Below, piece after piece: positions 48,549 to 62,127 of a stretch of 64,000 nt of DNA. Source of the DNA: Pseudorasbora parva. Its lineage: Eukaryota; Chordata; Actinopteri; Cypriniformes; Gobionidae. Position 1 is the stretch's first letter; each line of letters opens with the position of its first letter. Below the pieces are notes generated by a model that was not told the DNA's origin, made no database searches, and was given only the letters and a program-made list of their open reading frames with translations. Made by a program: the position numbers and the translations under genes. The DNA is taken from NCBI RefSeq assembly GCF_024679245.1, contig NC_090184.1, forward strand, positions 7,534,047 through 7,598,046, read 5' to 3'.

Positions 48549-49478
48549 ATGCGGTGATGTCACAATCACATTGCATTGTGGTATATGAAGCTGCCCGAAG
48601 TGTACATATGAAGTAGACTCGCTCCCTCTGTCAAAATCAAGGGAGCAAGGGTCTCTCCATATAAACTTCCCTTGTCCACCTCACAAAGTGGGTTGCACTT
48701 CAAAATGGTGGTGGAGTGGAGGGGAAGTGCTTATGGAAGTTTGCAAGTGCGTGTCTTAAAGTGGAGTGGAACGCAGCATATTTGTTAAACTGATCCCCGT
48801 TCACACGGATCGCTCAAAAAAGTGCTAAACGGGCTGTATTATGCATGCCAGGCGAGTGGTCGGCGCTGAAACTTTGTCAAGAAAAACCCACCAGACCTGA
48901 AATACACATATTTACATTTATGCATTTAGCAGACGCTTTTATCCAAAGCAACTTACAGCTCAGGAGTACAAGAAGCAATCCATCAAGAAGAGGCAAAGAA
49001 ACACAAAAAGTGCCCCAAATAACAAGATTTGTATACTGCTCAGAGTAGCAAAAAACAGAAAAGGGAAGAAGAAAAGAGAAATAGAGGAGGAAGAGGGGTT
49101 TTTTTATATGTAAGATTAAGTGCTCATGGAAGAGATTCGATTTTACCTGTCTTTTGAATGAAGCGAGTGATTCTGTCGTGCGTATGTAGGAGGACGGAAG
49201 ATCGTTCCACCAACCAGGAACAATGAAAGAAAAAGTTCTGGAGAGGGATTTCATGCCTCTCTGTGATGGTACCACAAGCCTTCGCTCATTAGCGGAGCGA
49301 AGGCTTCTGCTGGGGGTGTAGACTCGTAGGAGTGAGTCGAAGTATGCAGGTGCAGAGCTTGTGGAAGATCCATAAGCAAGAGTCAGAGCTTTGAATTTGA
49401 TCCGGGCAGCGAGTGGTAGCCAATGCAGAGAGATGAATAGAGGTGTGACATGAGCCATTTTGGGCTCATTAAATACAA
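48549..49478 (+). repeat. Truncated Z unit without zp3 (between U2 and U3)
   Basis: Starts at the Z marker atgcggtgatg. The minus-strand LINE fragment begins at 48909, and the segment stops at the same LINE breakpoint (..aatacaa|CCCAGATAGC) as 30130. It lacks one tttaca repeat at the LINE tail. Confidence 0.85.
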
Positions 49479-51481
49479 CCCAGATAGCAAGCATGTTTGG
49501 GCCACATGTGGGTTTTATATGGCACATATGGCCCAGATATGGCATGGCTGAACAGATGTGGGCCAGAATTTGACCATATTTGTTTTGCCATGACTTTAAA
49601 ATCGGTGGTAAATGTTCTCTTGGTTCACAACTCATTTTGAGGGATATGGCCCAGATAACAATGTACACATAAGGGCCATATGTGTTTGAGCTATGGCACA
49701 AAGTGAGAAAGGCTGACTTGTGGTAAACCTTTGGATTATATATGGAAAAACACAGGACACCTGAAATCAAGTGCAGCTAACATCCGATGTTTCACACCTC
49801 AGGTGGTTGCATCTCATTTGTGGAATGAATCTGACTGATACGGCACCATTTTCTCATCTGCTCTCATGAGTTTTTGGTCACGCATATCTTCAGGTAAGTG
49901 AGGTTTTGGCATTTCAAAGTCTTTTTAAGGTTATTTTGTGCAGCATTATGCATTTGTTTGAGAAGGGTGTCGAATTAGCCTCAGTTGAGTGTATTTACTA
50001 TTTCAATCCCATGTGTAATGCAGCACACAGTCACCAAACGAGTCATGGATTGATGATTTAAAACTCTGGACTAGTTTTCTTGTATGTGTCCCTTTTTAAC
50101 GCGCCTCAACTATCGTACAGTCTGACATTTATGACAGTTTTGATTTTACAGTGTGACATGGCTTACAGATTATGTTTGTACAGCCTCACATGGAACAATC
50201 GTGAAGGACTATAATAAATCTGACAGTGTGCACCCGGGTTAATTTTTGTTGTGGCCGGAACAAAGTTAGTTAGGGTTTTTTTAGCGCAAAAAATAAATTA
50301 ATAAATTCAAATCTTAACCTGGCTAATGATAAATTACAATGATTAAAAAAAAGTGACAACAATTATGACAGAATTATATATTTGGTTGAACTATCCCTTT
50401 AGTTTAAGATTTATTTTAATCATAATTATGCAGACCTAGCTTCCAGGTTGTATTGCTGTGAACATTATTTAAATGTAACTTTTTATTGCAGGTGCAGTCG
50501 GTTGAAACAACAGGAGTCCCAGCAACACTTCCAACACTGTTTAGTGTCACAATTCACCAGTGTGAGTGCCCGTGCTCACCACCAGAGGGCACACCAATCC
50601 GGACTGTCGCTCTATCATAAACTACATTACCCAATATCCTTTGCCCGGACTCATTAGCACTCACTGTTTACACCTGTGTCTTATTATTCTGCTTTCCGCC
50701 TGGTTATCTCTGTTATTTACTGTGAAGTCTTGTTTTGTGTGCACTGCGTTTCTGATCATTTTCCCCAGTTTCATGTCTCTTGGCTTGTTGGATTTCTTGC
50801 CTGTTTCCCGGATTACCCGTTTGCCTGTCTCTCCTGTCTTGTTTGCCTTTTTGGACTGTTTGCTTGTGTATGACCTTTTGCCTGCTTTTGACTACGATAG
50901 TGGATTACCCTCTTAATAAATACTGCATTTGGATCTCCTACATTCTGTCTCAGAGCGGTTCTTTACAATTAGAGACTTTTTTTCTCTTGTGAAGTTGTTG
51001 TTTGTTATCTTTAGCAAGTTACTGTGATTCCCCCTCCCTTCTACTTCAACTCTCATTGCTAGTTTAGCATAATACACACTTGAAATTTGGTGTCACACTT
51101 TGAATGTTATTTACATTAATATAAATGGTTTCTGATTAACTGTAAATATTTGTCAAAAGTAAATTATTGAATTTATTTTTTTGTTGAGTGTCTTATTTAT
51201 CATGGAGTTAATAAGACTTTTACATAATGCTCAAAGTTGCATGTGGGCCACATAAGGGCCATTACATTTTAACAAAACTCAGCCATACTAAAATTCCATA
51301 TAAGGGCCACATACAATTGTATAGTTTGGCTCACGTTTGGTGGAGTTATGGCACTGCTTTGGCTGTGCTGTGGTAAAGAAGAAGTGGGCCAGATCTGGGC
51401 CGGCAAACACAATCTTATCTGGGCCACATCTAAGCTGTTTATCAGGGCCAGATCTGGGCCAAAGGAAATTTGCTGACTGGG
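49479..51481. mobile_element. Composite TIR-like repeat, U3 copy
   Basis: Collinear with 30131-32123, with the family A solo LTR inside at 50545-50967. Non-coding. Confidence 0.5.
50545..50967 (+). mobile_element. Solo LTR (family A), U3
   Basis: TGTCAC..TTTACA, 423 bp, same position as in U1 and U2. Confidence 0.65.
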
Positions 51482-51975
51482 TATTTTATCAAGCCAGAAC
51501 ACATCTATTTTACTGTAGCGTCCCATTGCCAAATCCTGGCTCCCCACCAAAACTAAGCTGGTTCTAGCCTGGATGTAATGTGAACCTGAGTCTTTTTTTC
51601 AAAAACTCAATTGTTATTAGAGGATGCCTTGGGTAGTTAACTCTTAGTTGTTTACTCACAGGCCTGTATTGCAGTTACATGAAAGTGAGACCTTTTTGGA
51701 AAAAACTCAATTGTTATTGAAAGATTATTTAGTGAGGCCAGTAGGGTGTTTTCACAATAGCAGAATATTTGGGAGAGAGTAGCTATAGTTTGAGTACACT
51801 GTAATGCAATTCAGGTGGTAGCTCATTCTGAGGGGCATTTTGAGCCCCTCAGAATTTGCTGCCTCTCCATATGGACCATTTTATCAAGCCAGAACACATC
51901 TGTTCTACTGTAGCGTTCCATGGCCAAAGCTTGGCTCCCCACCAAAACTAGGCTGGTTCTAGCCTGGATGTAATG
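51482..51975. repeat. About 390-bp tandem repeat, 1 full plus 1 partial copy (U3)
   Basis: Marker ttttatcaagccaga near 51485 and 51876. Confidence 0.75.
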
Positions 51976-52043
51976 TGAACTGAAGAAGTTTTTTTCAAAA
52001 ATGGAATTGTTATTAGAGGATGTTTTGGGAAATCAACTCTTAG

Positions 52044-52401
52044 TGTCACATGCCTGTCCTGTCTTGTGTGCACATGTGGGTTTTGTCAGTATGGTCTTTG
52101 TGCTTCTGTCATTGTCTGATCCCTCCCCCCTTGTTATCTGATTAGTGTTTCATTTCTCCCACCTGTTCCCTCTTAATTTCTTCCCTGTATAAGCTCCTTG
52201 TGTTTGTCAGTCTTTGTGGAATCCTTGTTATGTCTACATATCCTGTTTCCCCTGTGTTGGTGTGTTTTGAGTTTATGTTTTTGGAACCAGTTGTTTAGCC
52301 CCCTCGTGGGTTTTGTTTTGTGTTGTTTATTTTATGTTTAATAAATTCACATTTCTCTGCAACAGAGTTCTCACCTTAGTTTTTTTTAGTGTTACGTGAC
52401 A
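52044..52401 (+). mobile_element. Solo LTR (family B), U3
   Basis: TGTCACATGCC to TACGTGACA, collinear with 33077-33434. Confidence 0.65.
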
Positions 52402-52419
52402 GATGCATTTAACATTAAC

Positions 52420-52651
52420 GTTTACATTTATATTTAATCATTTAGCAGACGCTTTTATCCAAAGCGACTTACAAAAAAGGGGATTGCAATAGAAGCAACG
52501 AAACAGACAAGGCCAACAACCTGTAAGAGCTGTAAGAAATCTCAATTAATTAGCACAGTACACAATTTTTTTTATTTTTTATTTTTATAGACATCTACAA
52601 CAAAAACTCACGTACGCAAAATACAAAACACTGGATTTTGATAGCTATGAT
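52420..52651 (-). mobile_element. SINE/LINE-tail insertion found only in U3
   Basis: About 230 bp absent at the matching U2 site (33450). Its left end is tttagcagacgcttttatcc, the L2-type tail shared with the LINEs of this window, so the element lies in reverse orientation. taac-type flanks suggest a short target duplication. Confidence 0.6.
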
Positions 52652-52756
52652 AACATAACATTTATTCACCTATGTATCTGCTTATTAATTTACATATTTG
52701 CATATTTATAAATTTATTGACTTATTCATTCATGAATTTATTTATTTTTAATTTAT

Positions 52757-52966
52757 GCAGGTTTGGTCCTCCATACATGTCGTCCGACATCCGTAAGACC
52801 TTCGTTCATCTTCAGACACAAATGAAGATATTTTTGTTGAAATCCGATGGCTCAGAAAGGCTTTCATTGACACCAATGTCATTTCCTCTCTCAAGACTCA
52901 TAAAGGCACTAAAGATGTCATTACAAAGCCCATCTCATTACAGCGGATCTACAATCATTTATGAAG
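52757..52966 (-). repeat. Fragment of the inverted-repeat arm family, U3
   Basis: Collinear with 33558-33772. Confidence 0.7.
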
Positions 52967-53029
52967 CGGCGAGACTAGTTTTTGTGCGCAAAAAACCCCC
53001 TAAATAACGATTTCTGTAGTGATGGGCCG

Positions 53030-53199
53030 ATTTCAAAACAGCTTCCCGAAGCTTCAAATCGTTATGAATCAGTGTATCGATTCATGATTCAGATCGCCAA
53101 AGTCACGTGATTTCAGCAGTTTGGCGGTTTGACACGCGATCTGAAACGTGAATCGATACACTGATTCATTATGCTTCGAAGCTTTGGGAAGCTCTTTTG

Positions 53200-53203
<4 letters not shown>
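53030..53203. mobile_element. Short palindromic MITE, U3
   Basis: Same hairpin element as 33810-33983; followed by a short (AT)n tract 53204-53241. Confidence 0.75.
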
Positions 53204-53247
<44 letters not shown>

Positions 53248-53510
53248 GTGGTGGTCAAAATTGTTGGTACCCCTGGTAAATATGATCAAATATGGCTGTA
53301 AAAAATAAATCTGCATTGTTTGTCCTTTTGATCTTTTATTAAAAAAAAATCACAAAAATCTAACCTTTCATTGAAGCAAAAGAATTGAAAATGGGGGTAC
53401 ATCACATTGTGAAATTAACGCTTTTCTCCAAAACACTTTGGCCACAATTGTTGGTACCCTTCTATGAAATACTTTTGAAACCTCCTTTTCCGAAGATAAC
53501 AGCTTTTGTT

Positions 53511-55072
53511 CAATCAATCAATCAATCAACTTTATTTATATAGCGCTTTTACAATCACGATTGTGTCAAAGCAGCTTCACAGTGTCAAACAGGATAATAT
53601 TGCGACAAAATTAGATTTGGCTGTACAGTCGTACTGGAGAAAACAGTAATGTTATCAGCTTAGTTTAATTTATCATATAGCAACAATGTTGGCAGATCAG
53701 TATTTAAGTTTATAGAATTAAATAAGACCTAATTCATACATTTTATTTGTATAATAAGTTGAATAACTTTAATCATATTTTTAGTGTCCCCAACTGAGCA
53801 AGCCAAGCCAAAGGCGACAGTGGCAAGGAACCAAAACTCCATCAGGGCATGATAGAGAAAAATAAACCTTGGGAGAAACCAGACTCAGTCGGGGTGCCAG
53901 TTCTCCTCTGGCCTATTAACACACCGTGTAAGATTATTATTCTGGCAACCTTACAGGTCAGAAATCATATTAGATCGGAATATTCAAAATTTCAGGGTAT
54001 AACGGAAGGGACAGATTTATTTGGAAATAAATGATGGGATGGAGCGTCGATTACACAAGAGTATGAATACATGAAAGATCGGAATTATTGCGCCGAAGAC
54101 GGGTTTTGAGCATGTCGTGCCAGTGAGGCAAATTCGGAGGAGACACCATTTGACACGGCTCAGCAGACACTCCAGGATGAGCTGGTCATGTCCAGGCAGG
54201 TCCACCATCCGATCCGGACAGGGCCCAGATCCGGGATAAACCTCGGGATAAACAGAGAGACAACATTAGCGTAGATGCCACTCTTTTTATGATGTAACGA
54301 GTACATCAGGTGTTATGGGAAGTGTTCCCGGTTCCGGCTGACCTAGTTAATGCAGCCTAACAATCAGTCAATTGAATTGAATTATAAAAAGTTAAAAATG
54401 TTCTGTGTGTATGCCGTAGTAAAGAGATGTGTTTTTAGTCTAGATTTAAACTGACAGAGTGTGTCTGCTTCCCGAACAATGCTAGGAAGACTATTCCACA
54501 GTTTAGGAGCTAAATAGGAAAAGGATCGACCGCCTGCAGTTGATTTAGATATTCTAGGTATTATCAACTGGCCAGAGTTTTGAGACCGCAATAGACGTGA
54601 TGGAGTATAATGCGTTAAGAGCTCGCTTAAGTACCGGGGAGCTAAACTATTTAGTGCTTTGTAAGTAATAAGCAAGATTTTAAAATGTATGCGATGTTTA
54701 ATAGGGAGCCAGTGCAATGTTGACAGAACTGGACTAATATGATCATACTTCCTGGTTCTAGTAAGAACTCTAGCTGCTGCATTTTGGACTAGCTGGAGTT
54801 TGTTTATTAAGCGAGCAGGGCAACCACCCAGTAGAGCATTACAATAATCTAGCCTTGAGCTCATGAACGCATGTACTAACTGTTCAGCATTTTGCATTGA
54901 AAGCATGTGCCGTAATTTAGATATATTTTTAAGATGATAAAATGCGGTTTTACAGATGCTAGAAACGTGGCTTTCAAATGAAAGATTGGTATCAAAGAGC
55001 ACACCCAGGTTCCTCACTGACGACGAGGGCTTGACAGAGCAGTCATCAAGTGTTAGACAGTATTCTGTCTAA
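53511..55072 (-). mobile_element. 5'-truncated L2/CR1-like LINE inserted in the Tc1-like element, U3 only
   Basis: The minus-strand ORF 55017-54382 (211 aa) carries a non-LTR reverse-transcriptase C terminus: RNLGVLFDTNLSFE, SRLDYCNALLGG, LHWLPIKHRIHFK and FSYLAPKLWNSLP. The 3' end at the left is aaagcgctatataaa followed by (TTGA)n-type repeats. U2 has the uninterrupted site cttttattctccttc (34420). A different subfamily from the LINE in Z. Confidence 0.85.
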
Positions 55073-55146
55073 TGTTCTCCTTCTATAATGCCTGATGAGT
55101 TTTAAGAACACCTGACGAGATCAGAGACCATTCCTCCATACTGAAT

Positions 55147-55688
55147 GCCAGCAGCCATATCAACCTGTTGCCCAAGACTGGTTTCCCACTAAAGCTAAGC
55201 AGGGCTGAGCCTGGTCAGTACCTGGATGGGAGACCAACTGGGAAAACCAGGCAGTTGCTGGTAGAGGTGTTAGTGAGGCCAGCAGGGGGTGCTCACCCTG
55301 TGGTCTGTGTGGGTCCTAACACCCCAGTATAGTGATGGGGACACTATACTGTCAAAGAGCACCGTCTTTCGGATGAGACGTTAAACAGAGGTCCCGACTC
55401 TCTGTGGTCGTTAAAATCCCAGGATATCCTTCGATAAAGAGTAGGGGTGTAACCCCGGCATCCTGGCCAAATTTGCCCATTGGCCCCTGTCCATCATGGC
55501 CTCCTAATCTTCCCCCTCTCCTGATTGGCTTCATCACTCGGTCTCCTCTCCACCAATCAGCTGGTGTGTGGTGAGCGTTCTGGCGCAATATGGCTGCCGT
55601 CGCATCATCCAGGTGGATGCTGCACATTGGTGGTGGTTGAGGAGATTCCCCCTTCTATGTAAAGCGCTATATAAATGTAACGAATTAG
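55147..55688 (+). mobile_element. 5S-rRNA-derived SINE (SINE3 type), U3
   Basis: Same insertion as 34499-35040, with 5S A- and C-box words and the tail aaagcgctatataaatgtaa. Confidence 0.85.
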
Positions 55689-56623
55689 GAATCTCCCCAG
55701 ATCCAATGCTGGTGCTTCTTCTCTTCAGTTCAGCCACACATCTTCTATAGGGTTCAGGTCAGGGAACTTGAATGGTCATGGGAGAAGCTTCATTTTGTGC
55801 TCAGTGACACATGTGTGTGTGTTGATTTTGATGTTTGTTTTGGATTGTTGTCCTAACGGGAGATCCAAACACGGCCCATTATAAGATTTGTAGCAGAATC
55901 CATCAGGTTTTGATTTTTTATCTTTCGGTATTTGCTAGAATACATGATACCATGTATCTGAACAAGATGTCCAGGACCTCCAGCAACAAAAAAAAAAGGC
56001 CCACAACATTAAAGATCCAGGGGTATTTTTAGCCGTGGGCATGAGGCACTTTTTATCCCTAAAAGCTATTTTATAGTTTCATCTGACCACAGGATCTGGT
56101 CCCTTTTGACTTTCCAGTCGTGTCTGACAACTGAATATGCTGGAGTTTGTTTATGGGTGAGCAAGGAGGATTTCTCTTAAATCCCTCTCAAACAACATGT
56201 GGTGATGTAGGGATTGTTGTATTTTTTTTTCTTTCTGACCCCAAGACTCAACTAATCTCTGCGGTTCTCCATCTGTGATCCTTGGAGAGTCTTTGTGCAC
56301 TCAATCGTTCCTCCTCGCCGTGCATTAGGACAATATACACACACGTGTATTTTGTAACACTTTTAGTTGAATTGAGCTTCTTAATTATTGCCCTGATGGT
56401 GGAAATGGGGATTTTCAATGCTTTAGCTATTTTCCTACAGTCTCTTTCTATTTTGTGAAGCTCAAAAATCTTTTGCTGCACATCAGAACTATATTCTTTG
56501 GTTTCACTCATTGTGATAAATGATTAAGGGAATTTGGCTTTTATGTCTCCTTATATTTATACTCCTGTGAAACAAGACATCATAGCTGGACACTTTCATG
56601 TTCCTTGTCACCCTGGTGTGCTA

Positions 56624-56626
<3 letters not shown>

Positions 56627-56704
<78 letters not shown>
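56627..56704. repeat. (AT)n microsatellite, U3
   Basis: 78 bp, matching the 120-bp tract at 35887-36006. Confidence 0.95.
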
Positions 56705-56708
<4 letters not shown>

Positions 56709-57092
56709 GTAAATATACTTTTTTACTCATTTAAAATTCTAGGGGTACCAACATTTGTGGCCAACGTGCTTTAGAGAAAATTATTTATTTCATAAATTGA
56801 TTTACCCCCCATTTTCAATTATTTTACTTAAATGAAAGGTTGGATATTTGTGATTTTTTAAAATAAAAGATCAAAGGGATAAACATTGCTGATTATTTTT
56901 TTACAGCCATATTAACCAGGGGTATATATATACACTTTCTCCCTGAAAATCACTGGAAGTACGACCAGAGCTGTACAGAAATCCATATCTGTACGACACT
57001 GAGAAGGTGTTAGGGATGTAACAGTTTAAATAACAAAAGTTGTTTGTATCATAGTTTTAGAGTCACGATAAATAATTGTAGAGCCACAGTAG

Positions 57093-58332
57093 TGAGATGG
57101 GCTTTGTAACGACGTCTTTAGTACCTTTATGGGTCTTCCGAAGATGAACTTACGGGTGTCGGACGACATGTATGGAGGACCAAACCTGCATTTTTTTTAA
57201 ACTCATGGTCATGGATAAGAAGATGTTATAGTCCATAACTACATAATATTCTCTGTAAAGTGTCGTGTAGAGCTGAAAATCATGATTTCTTGTTGTGTTG
57301 ATTGGTCAATGTCAGTTATGTTACCAAGGTAGAGTTACAGTTTGTAACTGAACTGACAGTCATTCACAGAGAAACACACTCTCTCCCTCTCTCACACCTC
57401 AGACTGTCAACATGCTCACTCTACCTTGGTAACAGAGTTTGACGGAAACAAAAGCGACTGACTAATTAGAAAAACAAAAATCACGATTTCAGAAAATATA
57501 CAATATATTTCTATAGATATATAGAAATATATAGATATTAAACTTGAGTATTTTGCAATCAGTTGTTGAATGGGTGTCATTCAATAGAAAAATGGCCTTT
57601 TTAGAAGGAACAAATTTGACACAGTTAAGGTACAAACGGGCTTGTCCCAATAATGTTTTTTTTTCATTTTTTATATTAATACATATTTTTTATTTAATCA
57701 TATTTTAGTTAGTTAGGTCTTATTTTATCATTCCCGTAATGGTTTAGTATTTTATGAGTTAAAGAACTCTGCCTCGTCTTTTGTCCAAACATACCACGCC
57801 ATCTTTACTGACGTCAGGTGACCTGTAAATGGGAAAAACTGTTTCCATTGCAGTTTTGTGAAATATTCCTTTTTCGAATTGTCTGAGAAACCACCTCATG
57901 CAAGCGTAAAAACTTTTTTATTATATATGGGTGTTTTGGCAAAATGTACGTTTCCATGGGGCGTATTTTCAATTCGTAATTTACATTAAATAAGAAGGTA
58001 GCATTTGTGAAGAAATGCCAAAAGATCTGCCATAGGACAGATGTAGGTTGTGTCTTATTCTGGCACTGATTGGATTAAATGCTAACTTTTGTTAAGAACT
58101 CCATTACAATATATAAGTAGTGGAACATCTTAGGAACATCTGTTGAGTGAGTTGTTGAATTATTCAATAAATAGAGTCTTTCAAAACAATAATTCATTCA
58201 GGAATAAAGCAACGCTATTGTGTATTGCTCTGAGATGCTCAACTGGTTATCCTGATGAAAATAATGATTAAAATCTACATTAATTCTTGTTTATGGATGT
58301 TGTACTATTGACTGTTGATAATGACCGTTTAA
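57093..58332 (+). repeat. Left arm of large inverted repeat (U3)
   Basis: Collinear with 2678-3897 and 36434-37677. The partner arm would lie beyond the window. Confidence 0.75.
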
Positions 58333-58366
58333 TGACAGGAGTGTGTGTGTGTGTGGGCATATTTTT

Positions 58367-58630
58367 GTGACATATGAGGACACAAATGTGTATAATGACA
58401 TGGGTATGACACAGGTATTACAGGAGAGGGTGAAATATGAGGACATTGGCCATATCCCCACTTTTCAAAATGCTTACAAATCATACAGGATGAGTTTTTT
58501 TGAGAAAGTAAAAATGCAGAATGTTTCCTGTGATGGGTAGGTTTAGGGGCAGGGGCAGTGTAGGAGGATAGAAAATACGGTTTGTACAGTATAAAAACCA
58601 TTACGCCTATGGAATGTCCCCATATGTCAC
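58367..58630. mobile_element. MITE with GTGACATATGRGGACA-type ends, U3
   Basis: Collinear with 3929-4192; a (GT)n tract follows at 58641-58697. Confidence 0.75.
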
Positions 58631-58665
58631 AAAAACAAACTGTGTATGTGTGTGTGCGTGCGTGC

Positions 58666-58696
<31 letters not shown>

Positions 58697-58709
58697 GTCA
58701 TTTTTTAAT

Positions 58710-59343
58710 TGAATTACAGTTACTTCTGATGTAACTTAGTACACTATAGACTAGGATATAACAATTCTATATAAAACAATCCTAGTAGATATTCATAAAT
58801 ATTTTTAATGATATTATTTTTTGAGAGCGAGAGTAATGGTAGTAATCTAACACTGTTGCAGAAGCTAGTAATTTTTTTTTTTTTTAAAGAAAAACTTACC
58901 CAATAGTGTGCATAAACCTACATTATATTAGAAGATTAATGTTTTAAAGAATTAGAATTAGTAGGCTACGCCCCATATAGTAGTTGGCCTTTGGTAAAAA
59001 GAGTGTTCCAAAGGTACCCGGATGGTTTACTATTTCCGGCCACAATTTGAAGTGCGGATCGATGTACACTCTAACAGCAAATATTGCCCACAATCCATTG
59101 CACGTTGGACTAGAATTCGATTAGAACGACAAACATGGATAAAAAGTTTTAAAAAAATACAAACATTTGCGAGTGTTTGAGCTCACTGTGACATCATAGT
59201 GGAGATTCCGTTCTGGCAGCTGTAAATTGCAGATCTGACTCTGGTTTGCAGTTAGTGCGTTTTGAATGAATAGAGCGAAAGACTTTCGAGACTTTGCAGA
59301 TATCGACAAGTATTGAATTATCTCTCAGCATTCAGTGTCCATA
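58710..59343 (+). other. Upstream region of the 418-aa gene, U3
   Basis: Collinear with 4270-4908; one 3-bp deletion (gacgac to gac) 37 bp before the ATG. Non-coding. Confidence 0.35.
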
Positions 59344-61006
59344 ATGGCGCTGGTTAGCAGTTTATTAAGACAACTGTTTGATTGTTTTGCTCCCTTCTTG
59401 CGAAGAAGGGATGCACCACAGCAGTGTGTGGAGCAAGAATCAGCGGCAGTAGAGAAACTTCCAGAGGAGCGTGAGGCCTTCGACGGCACTGCCAATGACA
59501 GGAAGAGACGCCGCAAGGTACCTACACTGTAAAAAATTATTTAGAAAAAAAGTTACCTGGTTGCCTTAAAATTTTGAGTTCATTGAAATTAAATTTTTTA
59601 GTTAATACAATGAACATTTGTTTTGAGATTCGACAACATTTATTATAATATTATTAAAAGATTTTGTAAGCATATTGGGTAATTGTGTGTGTTTTATTTC
59701 TGATGACGCAGTGAAACATGCCAAATAGTGCTATTTTCATGATTTATCACATTTTGTATGTGGTTCAGATACAATAATATTTAGATTTTCTATTTATTAA
59801 ACAAATTTCCTTCATTGTATCAACTCAAATTTTTAATTTCAATAAACTCAAAATTTTAGGGCAACCAGGTTACTTACTTTTTAAAGTTAAACCAACAAAA
59901 ACCAACATTTTTTTTTTTTACAGTGTAAGAATTGCCCGCTTGGAGAGAGAGAGGAGGAAAGAGAGGTGGAGATCAGTAAGGGAGGCAGTCACAAAGAGGA
60001 AGCTGAAATAACACAGAGAGGACGTGTACATCAGAAAAAAAGAGAGGTGCACAGTCTGGAAAAGTTGATGGAGGGAGGAAGTGAGCTTCAAGTGGATCCC
60101 CCCAAACTGTTGGCGGTTCCTTCATGTTCTGATGAAGTTGTTTCCCTCCAACGCTCTTCATGCCAGATGCTTCCTGTGGTGGTTCCTCCACGCCCCACTC
60201 CTGCACCTGATGAAATGTTTTCCATCCGACACTCTTTATCACAAGTACGTCATCCCAAACGGCTTCCTCCGAGCCCTACTCCTGCACATGATGAAGTGGT
60301 TGATTTTCAGCATCCTCCCAGCCGGAAGCCTCTGCCGTTCGCTTGTTTCCCGTTTGAGCCACTGAGCCCCACTCCTGCACCTGATGAAGTGGTTGCTTTT
60401 CAGCGTCCTCCCAGCCGGAAGCCTCTGCCGTTCACTTGTTCCCCGTTTGAGTCAGCTCCAGAACTCATTCTGGTGGACATAGAGGATGATGAGAGCGAGT
60501 ATGTGACGTTTACGGGGAAGACCTTCTGCGCCATCGACTTAGTCAAGTCTGAGCGCCCTCAAATGCCGGAGCTTGAAAAGAAACCGAGACTAATGGTTGC
60601 TTGGATGGAGAAGGACTGCGAGGTGCAGGAGGAAGTGTGGGCAGACGAAGTGGTGGAGGTCCAGGAATTTGTGGAAGAGGAAGGTGACCCCAGTGAAATG
60701 GGAGATGCAAACGCCATGCAAGGCCATTTGGATGATGCTTTTCAGATTAATGAACGTGTAGACTCTCCTGAGGGTCCCCAGAATGAGACCCAGGACAATG
60801 CGACCGTCCAGAAAATGTGCAAAAGAAAAGGGCCACTTGTTCTGTTCACCTGGGCAGCGAGGAAGGCCAAGAAAATACAGGAGAAGAAATTACTCAAGGA
60901 AAAGGAGCGACAAGAAAAAGAGTTGCTGCTTGAACGCTACATAAATGAACCGAAACTGAAACACTTGTGGATAAATAAGCATAACCGCAACTACTGCTCC
61001 TCCTAG
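59344..61006 (+). CDS. Unrecognised two-exon gene, 418 aa (U3 copy)
   Basis: Exon 1 59344-59517, exon 2 59924-61006, AATAAA at 61041. Frame and splice sites intact. Against U1, I count about 13 replaced codons and 5 silent ones in exon 2, for example Ser to Cys in RSSxQM, Ala to Asp in VVxFQ, His to Asn in GDAxA and Lys to Arg in WAAxKA. The DE-core repeats, acidic middle and Lys/Glu-rich C terminus are kept. Family not recognised. Confidence 0.7.
59525..59925. mobile_element. MITE forming the intron (U3)
   Basis: Same TA-flanked CACTGTAAAA..TTTTACAGTG element as in U1 and U2, 401 bp. Confidence 0.8.
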
Positions 61007-61046
61007 TGCAGCTCATCCCTCTTCACCTTTACCCTCTGTAAATAAA

Positions 61047-62127
61047 AGAGTGCATACTATAAGTTGAACGATCCATGACTCTTCCTGACTTTTAAATAAA
61101 TAAAAAAATCACTTTATTTTAACGATGATGTATATTAAAATATAGTTATTTTTGCTTAAAATAAGGTATCAACATTTTTGATACAACTGAAATTTCATAA
61201 TTCTTATCAGCATTTTCAATATCATTTAAAAATCTAATATAGCCTAAAATAAACTCTCAAGCTTACTGAAGACAACCACACACAATAGAACAAAAACACT
61301 AATAAAACAGACCTTCCATATTTAATTGTAATATTGTATATTGTCTAAAGAAATTAGAAAATACAGATGTTTTCTTTCTTTGGTTTTCAGGTTTTTCCAG
61401 TTATGATACGACTTGAATAGCAATGACTATTATAACTCCATGTATGTACATGATGTTAATATTATGTATTTAAAAGCTACACTGTGTAACTTTTTTAGTT
61501 TATTCTTAGCTAAAAAACGTAGTTCTTTCAAAAATATATGTGCTCATTAATGTATATTTACTTCTTTCAAGTAATAAAGTATTCTCGTAAGTTTATAATA
61601 TGCCATTTAAAATACATACGGGTGAGGGGTTCGAATGCCGGTCGCCATGTTGCCCCTCCATCTTTAAAGTACATTAGCCAAAGAGGGACATACCCGTAAA
61701 TTCAAGCTTCGCCTTTCGACACTCGGTGGCACTCATGGTTGAGGTCAAACTGGGAGCCATGTTAATCTTGGGCTAAATCGGCCACCATAGGAGTTAAAAT
61801 GAAATTGGAATTGAGTGGAAAAGAAACTAATATTCACTGGATGGCCATATACTGGGACGTCGTTCGGCCTATTTTAGGGGGGCTGAAGCTACCCTAAAAT
61901 GTTCCTAATCCCCACTATCACTAACCATATCATCATTCATATTTAGACACAACAAATGATGTATATCCAGCTACCAAAAATACCCGAAAAATTGGAAGTT
62001 GGACAGAAGTACAAAGAGTCGTTGTGCTATCAATATGATGCATCGCTAGCCCAGAAATCTAGACGCACCCTAGCGGCAGCAAATTTAATCTGCCCGCGAG
62101 TGTCGTCTAGCAACTCTCAATACCCTT
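61047..62127. other. 3' flank of the gene and start of the TIR element, U3
   Basis: Non-coding. At about 61350 the sequence reads straight through the site where U1 and U2 carry a solo LTR. AAAGCTACACTGTGT at 61473 opens the TIR element whose right end is outside the window. The 84-codon ORF at 61956 is repeat-derived. Confidence 0.55.

Larger units (their letters stand above)
53246..56922 (-). mobile_element. Tc1-like transposon with nested LINE and SINE, U3
   Basis: Left end cagtggtggtcaaaattgtt, then ttggtacccctggtaaat; right end ttacagccatattaaccagg. A minus-strand ORF at 56511-56248 (87 codons) encodes a Tc1-type transposase N terminus with a helix-turn-helix (SSDVQQKIFELHK..CRKIAKALKIPISTIRAIIKK), longer than in U2. 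The catalytic part is lost or replaced by insertions. Inactive. Confidence 0.78.
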
